Source: Suillus spraguei (taxonomy: Eukaryota; Basidiomycota; Agaricomycetes; Boletales; Suillaceae). From it: 64,000 nucleotides of DNA. The notes under the pieces were generated by a model, which saw only the letters and a list, made by a program, of their open reading frames with translations, was not told the DNA's origin and did not search any database. How positions within the stretch are numbered: position 1 is the first letter of the stretch; every line of letters starts with the position of its first letter. Positions 58,939 to 64,000 of the stretch are shown here, piece by piece. Made by a program: the position numbers and the translations under genes. The stretch lies in assembly GCA_016800925.1 (NCBI GenBank), contig JABCPU010000017.1, forward strand, positions 124,001-188,000, in the 5' to 3' direction.

Positions 58939-61223
58939 ATGAAGTTCGTCACTCTACTTGTGTTCCCGTTCGCGGCTGCTCTCGCTAGCACTGCTCCCTT
59001 CAGGGACTACGAGCAAAAAGTGAAAGAGAGTATTCACGGTCCACCCCGCGGGTGGTATGAGCATTCTCCTGCACCAAAGCACCACATAATCGAGCTCAAA
59101 ATCGCTCTTCCTCAGCCCAAGTTCCCAGAACTTGAACAGCAACTCTGGGAAATCAGCGACCCAAGTCACACACGTTACGGGGCGCACCTGTCGAAGCAGG
59201 AGACCGAAACACTCATGGCTCCCCACCCAGAGACTCTGGACATTGTCAATGAATGGTTGGCCTTACACGGTCTGGAAGAAGAAGATGTTAAACGTTCATC
59301 TGCACGCGATTGGGTTACCATTCGTGTCCCAGTCGGTCTCGCAGAGGAGATGCTGGATACTGTGAGCAAGGCAATGACACCTTCGAAATTACGGCTAATT
59401 GACTAGTCGATGTCTAGACTTACTATGTTTACAAGCACACTGCGACAGGAGAGAGCATCGTCCGGACCACGAGCTACAGTCTCCCTGACATCTTGCACGA
59501 CCATGTTGATCTTATTCAACCTACAACCATGTTCGCTCGTTTCAAGGCATTTAGGAGTACATTGCTTTGGTATAACCAGACACAGTCTACGGTTTCATAT
59601 CCGCCAGGCGAAACGATCTCGGGGCCTGCAGGAAATGCTGTCAATGCGAGCTGCAACAACACGATCATTCTTTCTTGCTTGAGGCAGTTGTATAATGCAG
59701 AGAACTATGCAACAACTGACAAAAATAACAACGCGCTGGGTATCACTGGTTTTGTTTATGAGTACGTCAATAATGAGGACCTTCAGCAATTCTACCAGGC
59801 CCAAAATCCTTCTGCTTACGGTTCAAATTACACTTTGATTTCCGTTAACGGTTGGTTGCGGTCCGCGCTTCGTCAATAGTTATGTTATTCATTTACCTCA
59901 GGTGGAATGAACGACCAGGCTTCACCAGGCGGGGAAGCCAACCTTGACACTCAGTTTGGTTTCGGACTCACATGGCCCACTCCCGAAACGTTCTACACGA
60001 CTGGTGGCGATACCCTTTTCTCCCCCGACTCGACAACGCCGAGTAATACAAGTGTGCCATTCACAAACGTGCGTTCAAGCCATCTCGATTGCAGCTTAAT
60101 GCATTAATTACCACGATCTTCAGTGGCTTGAATACGTACTTTCACAGGATGATGTTCCCCAGACAATCTCTACCAGTTACGGTGATAATGAACAAGATGT
60201 CCCATACACCTACGCTACCCGAACTTGTGCTGGTTTGGCGTCTCTCGGTGCTCGTGGGGTCTCTCTGTTGTTTGCCTCTGGTGATGGTGGTGTTGGTGGT
60301 GGTCATAGTTTCGACCCTGCCACTCAAATATGTGAATCCAATGACGGGGATCACGTTAAAGAGTTCCTGCCGACGTTCCCTGCTTCCTGCCCGTAGTGAG
60401 TGATATCTCTAATCGATGAGTATAGCGATCAATTTGGACCAAAGCGTGACTGCTGTTGGTGGTACACTTAACATCCCCGAGACTGCTGTGAATTTCTCTT
60501 CTGGTGGATTCAGCAACTATGTAAGTAATTTCTGCCCCGCATAAACGAAATTTGACCTATACATTAAAATCGTATAAGTTTGCTCGTCCTGCGTACCAGG
60601 AGGTTGCTGTCCCTGCATACTTGGCGAAGCTTGCGCCTGGCACCTACAAAGGTCTCTATAACTCGTAAGTCACTACAAACTGGCAAACGCACTGAGGACA
60701 ATTGATTCTCCATCTCCAGTACCGGACGTGTACGCTAATTCTTTAACTTGCAAAAATCTCACGGCAACCATATTTGTAGGGATTTCCTGACGTGGCAGCA
60801 CAATCAGTATCCTTCTCTATCGTTGTCGAAGGCCAGTTGGTTCTGGCCTCTGGTACATCCTGTGCATCACCCTCCTTTGCCGGATTTGTGTCCATGCTGA
60901 ACGATGCGCGCATTAATGCTGGAAAGGCTCCTCTTGGCTTTCTAAATCCATTCTTATATTCCACTGGATACAATGCATTAAACGATATCACTAGCGGGAA
61001 CAACCCAGGATGTGGAACTTTGGGCTTCAATGTATGTCATGCCTGTACGCCTTCAAGTCAGATTACTAATTTGATACTTCTATACAGGCCACTGTTGGAT
61101 GGGATCCTGGTGAGTTCGCAAGCAAAGTTATAAGAGATTCACACACTAATGATACCTGTAGTCACCGGATACGGCACACCCAACTTCGAGAAATTGAAGG
61201 AGTTGGTCTTGGCCATGCCTTGA
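58939..61223 (+). CDS. S53 sedolisin (tripeptidyl-peptidase-type), secreted
   Basis: Serine-carboxyl peptidase that, by family, removes tripeptides or acts as an acid endopeptidase outside the cell. Ten exons (58939-59361, 59418-59850, 59902-60068, 60124-60395, 60445-60520, 60579-60664, 60720-60729, 60780-61031, 61088-61109, 61162-61223) join to 600 residues. The signal peptide (MKFVTLLVFPFAAALAS) is followed by the pro-kumamolisin domain (HHIIELKIALPQ to LAEEMLDT). Catalytic Glu297 and Asp301 lie in GGEANLDTQF, and catalytic Ser516 lies in ASGTSCASPSFAG. The oxyanion region shows SGDGGVGGG, and the calcium-site region LNDITSGNNPGC and GWDPVTGYGTP is present. One exon is only 10 nt (T-G-R). 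A tandem copy begins 4,578 bp downstream. The mature enzyme looks complete. Confidence 0.93.
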
Positions 61224-63516
61224 AATGTATACGCACGGAATCCACTTTGGTAGATAAGGTATACGATACGTACATTGTATACATTGGGGAACTTTCTCGG
61301 ACCATCATGTACTGGACCAGACGATGATGTCATTATGATGTACAAGTACTTGCTGCTGCGCAGTTCGTTGGATACATTGTAAATCAAGTTCATTTCTGAT
61401 AACAATTCTTTATATACAACATTCGACGTATTGAGATTGTTATTTTTTCTCTTCCAGAGATAGCATGCGCAAATTGACTCACTAACGGATCGGTGAAAGG
61501 TCTGTATGGAGTTGACCGTCTGCGAAGATTTCGAAGGTCGAGAACGGTGTTGTCAATGGTAAGACCTCGGCGACTCTTGGCTGTTGCATGTGCAAGACGG
61601 AGAGGAAATGAACGGTTTAACTTTATTATTATTGAGGACAGCACTGTTTTCAATACGCTTGAATCATTGGTCTATGATATCAAAAGTTCAAAACCATGAA
61701 CAAAGATACCGTAAGCCTCATGGAGCGAATCCAATTCAAATGGCACCTATATGTATATTTACCCATATCGATAGGCCGAATTCTATTTCACAAACTCACA
61801 GCCTTTGTTTAGTTTTGGAGCGAGACAAACAACCGCCTGGATTCAGCATTTTCAACAACTTTCGGAACTGATAATCATAGATCTTACTTCTGACCTCAAA
61901 TGAAAAAGTCGTGTTGACAAGCACAAGATCCAAGAGGAGACCATGTCATTTGACGACTTATAGTTATCCGGTTTCAGGCTGATTCATCCATGAAAACAAG
62001 CTGATTAGGGTTGAATTTTTCTGCTATATTGATTTGATAAATAATACGAATCTCCTCGTTGCGTTCGGTGGCTGGCCGCCTCACCACCTAGTCCAACGAG
62101 AATGTGAGAAGCATGAGCGTCGGGTCCTCGTACGTTTTCACACATGAAACCACGCTTTCGCAAAGTCTTCTCGATGGCCAACATTAGCATTCAATAGTAC
62201 AGACTATACCATTGATGTAGACATCAAGAGATGTGAGCAGACGAGGACGACCAGCTTGTGAGGACTTTTTCATGACAGGCCATGTGACGTGTGAGGCCAA
62301 TTGATGGTACGATGGCGTGAGTAAGTGGCATGGGCAAGATCTTGTGACTTCATGCAGGCAGACATTGTGACCTATTATGTTGGTGTCGACAATTCCCTAC
62401 CATGGCGGTAGAATAATGACGTTTGATCCCGAAGCAAATAGTGGTAGCAGCGATTTTCACACGATTTTCGAATTTCGAATTGTCGCTTCACTCTGACTAT
62501 CACTAATAATTAAATAATTAAATGGTGAGTTGTATAAAATCGATTTTGATATGGAAATAGTTGTAGTGCATCATGCATTTGATGCCATGCTGGCCGCGGC
62601 AGATACATCTTAGCTCGATATGACGTTGGCGCGTCCGCATCAAGTCCCCCGGGCCGGCGACTTCTGGCCCGGTTTGCTGCCTGACCGTTCGCATTCAACA
62701 AAACTCTCCTCCACACTTTGTGGGGCATGTATGAAATTGACGAGAAGATCTTCTGGCTCTATGACAGTTTCGTCGCCACTCCAGCATACTTATTCGCCCT
62801 TCACGTTTGATGCGAACACCACTTCTGCCGAAGACGGAATTCGAGTGCCCGCATCAAATTTGCGTTCTTTCATCATGGACGGTAGAAGATACTTGTGGTT
62901 GTCAAGGTTTTACACTAGCCCGAGACTTCGACGGATCTATTTGCTTACGGTCAATTCTACACGACATTGTCGAAGGTAAGAATGCGAAGAAAGGCACTAT
63001 GACTATTTGCAGAGGCAACTCGGAACAAAAAAACAAGACAGCGCCAATATTGTATTTGGTATGAACCGACCGAAGGGGTGTCCGAGTTCGTTCAGAATAT
63101 AGGAGTCATGTCTATTGTGTGCTGGTAGAAGATCACAACTTCTAATCACACGGGTTGGTCCATCCCAATATACGACCATACTATATACATGTAACAGGTA
63201 AATTGAGTTGATATATTTCTCCGAGATTACCCTGGGTGCTCAGCAGTGACTTGCATGTGTGTCGAATAATAATTGGGCTTGTGTTTGCCGATCATAATGT
63301 TTCAGGTTCGTCGACACGTATATCGAAGCATAATATGCCAGCTCAATTATAGTCAATTATAGTGGGGTATTAGAGCGCAGCAGGACACGTCAATCAAACC
63401 AGTGAACGCATATTCCATGTTCTTGGTCAAGGCTGATCAGTACATGCAAGTACTACAAAGATGCACGAAACCGAGATATCATCTTGTAATTACCGGCTTC
63501 GTGTTGTGCACTGACG
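61224..63516. other. intergenic between the tandem sedolisins
   Basis: No gene seen in 61,224-62,800. About 62,810-63,516 repeats the 5' flank of the first sedolisin, so this is the duplication junction region. Confidence 0.5.
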
Positions 63517-64000
63517 ATGAAGTTCGTCACTTTACTTGTGGTCCCCTTTGCGGCTGCTCTCGCTAGTACTGCACCCTTCAGGGGCTGCAAGCACAAAGTG
63601 AAAGAGAGTATCCATGGTCCACCCCGCGGGTGGTATGTGCATTCTCCTGCACCAAAGCACCACATACTCGAGCTCAAGATCGCTCTTCCTCAGCCCAAGT
63701 TCCCAGAACTTGAACAGCAACTCTGGGAAATAAGCGATCCAAGCCACGCTCGTTACGGGGCGTACTTGTCGAAGCAGGAGACCGAAGCACTCATGGCTCC
63801 GCATCCTGAGACCCTGGACATCGTCAGTGAATGGCTGGCCTTACACGGTATGGCAGAAGAAGAAGTTATGCGTTCATCTGCACGCGATTGGGTTACTATC
63901 CGTGTCCAGTCGGTCTCGCAGAGGAGATGCTGGATACCGTAAGCAAAGCAATGACACCTGCGGAGTTACGGCTAATTGACTAGTTGATGTCTAGACTTAC
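63517..64000 (+). pseudogene. S53 sedolisin, tandem copy with frameshift (cut by window end)
   Basis: Exon 1 is nearly identical to that of the first sedolisin (MKFVTLLVVPFAAALAS, then KIALPQPKFPELEQQLWEIS). One C is missing at about 63,905: the first copy reads GTGTCCCAGTC and this one GTGTCCAGTC. This turns IRVPVGLAEE into IRVQSVSQRR and leads to an early end. The GTAAGC donor and the start of exon 2 still follow. The catalytic part lies beyond the window, so its state is unknown. Unless the deletion is a sequencing error, this copy makes no enzyme. Confidence 0.8.

Noticed and set aside
1..64000. tRNA genes, CRISPR arrays, bacterial-type operons
   Set aside because: No cloverleaf with paired arms, no spaced short repeats, and intron-rich eukaryotic genes throughout. 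Short GGTTCAAG-like motifs (6,650, 8,690, 31,725) belong to the repeated 5' flank of the membrane family.

Overview
The window looks like nuclear DNA of an Agaricomycete (Basidiomycota, mushroom-forming fungi). Genes are cut by many 47-75 nt GT-AG introns, and several families typical of these fungi are present: an AA9 lytic polysaccharide monooxygenase, an S53 sedolisin, an A1 aspartic protease, F-box, DUF6533-type and DUF2470 proteins, HNH and TPR proteins, and an Agaricomycete-type membrane family. All calls rest on reading the sequence; no database search was possible.

Layout. 2-3.5 kb: decayed aspartic protease (minus). 4.4-6.6 kb: membrane-protein paralog A, which carries a 199-bp tandem duplication that makes two extra in-frame exons. 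6.6-11.7 kb: no gene, only repeats shared with other parts of the window. 11.7-12.6 kb: broken DUF2470 gene. 13.6 and 21.3 kb: two paralogous secreted mini-proteins with six cysteines in a knottin-like order. 14.7-15.2 kb: chimeric relic. 16.0-17.2 kb: 5'-truncated LINE with poly(A) tail and 12-bp target-site duplication. 17.5-19.0 kb: membrane paralog B. 23.0-25.1 kb: bestrophin-like channel with microexons. 26.0-27.6 kb: DUF6533-type gene. 30.4-31.6 kb: broken membrane paralog C. 32.2-33.1 kb: intact DUF2470 gene.

33.2-40.6 kb is a large inverted repeat: two nearly identical 2.85-kb arms, each with a C2H2 zinc-finger gene, around a 1.7-kb spacer that holds a second LINE 3' end. 40.8-44.2 kb: an HNH-nuclease-like and a TPR gene, both with reading-frame damage. 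45.1-47.7 kb: second copy of the bestrophin 3' end plus DUF6533 gene. 48.3-50.1 kb: F-box gene. 51.2-52.4 kb: AA9. 54.3-54.5 kb: broken third mini-protein copy. 56.1-57.6 kb: intact aspartic protease. 58.9-61.2 kb: intact sedolisin, followed at 63.5 kb by a tandem copy with a frameshift, cut by the window end.

The main theme is repeated local duplication followed by decay. Most families occur two or three times, usually with one readable copy and one or more broken ones, and the duplicated blocks include flanking DNA. The right third (51-64 kb) groups secreted degradative enzymes (AA9, A1, S53), consistent with a saprotrophic or wood- or litter-associated fungus; this lifestyle is an inference.
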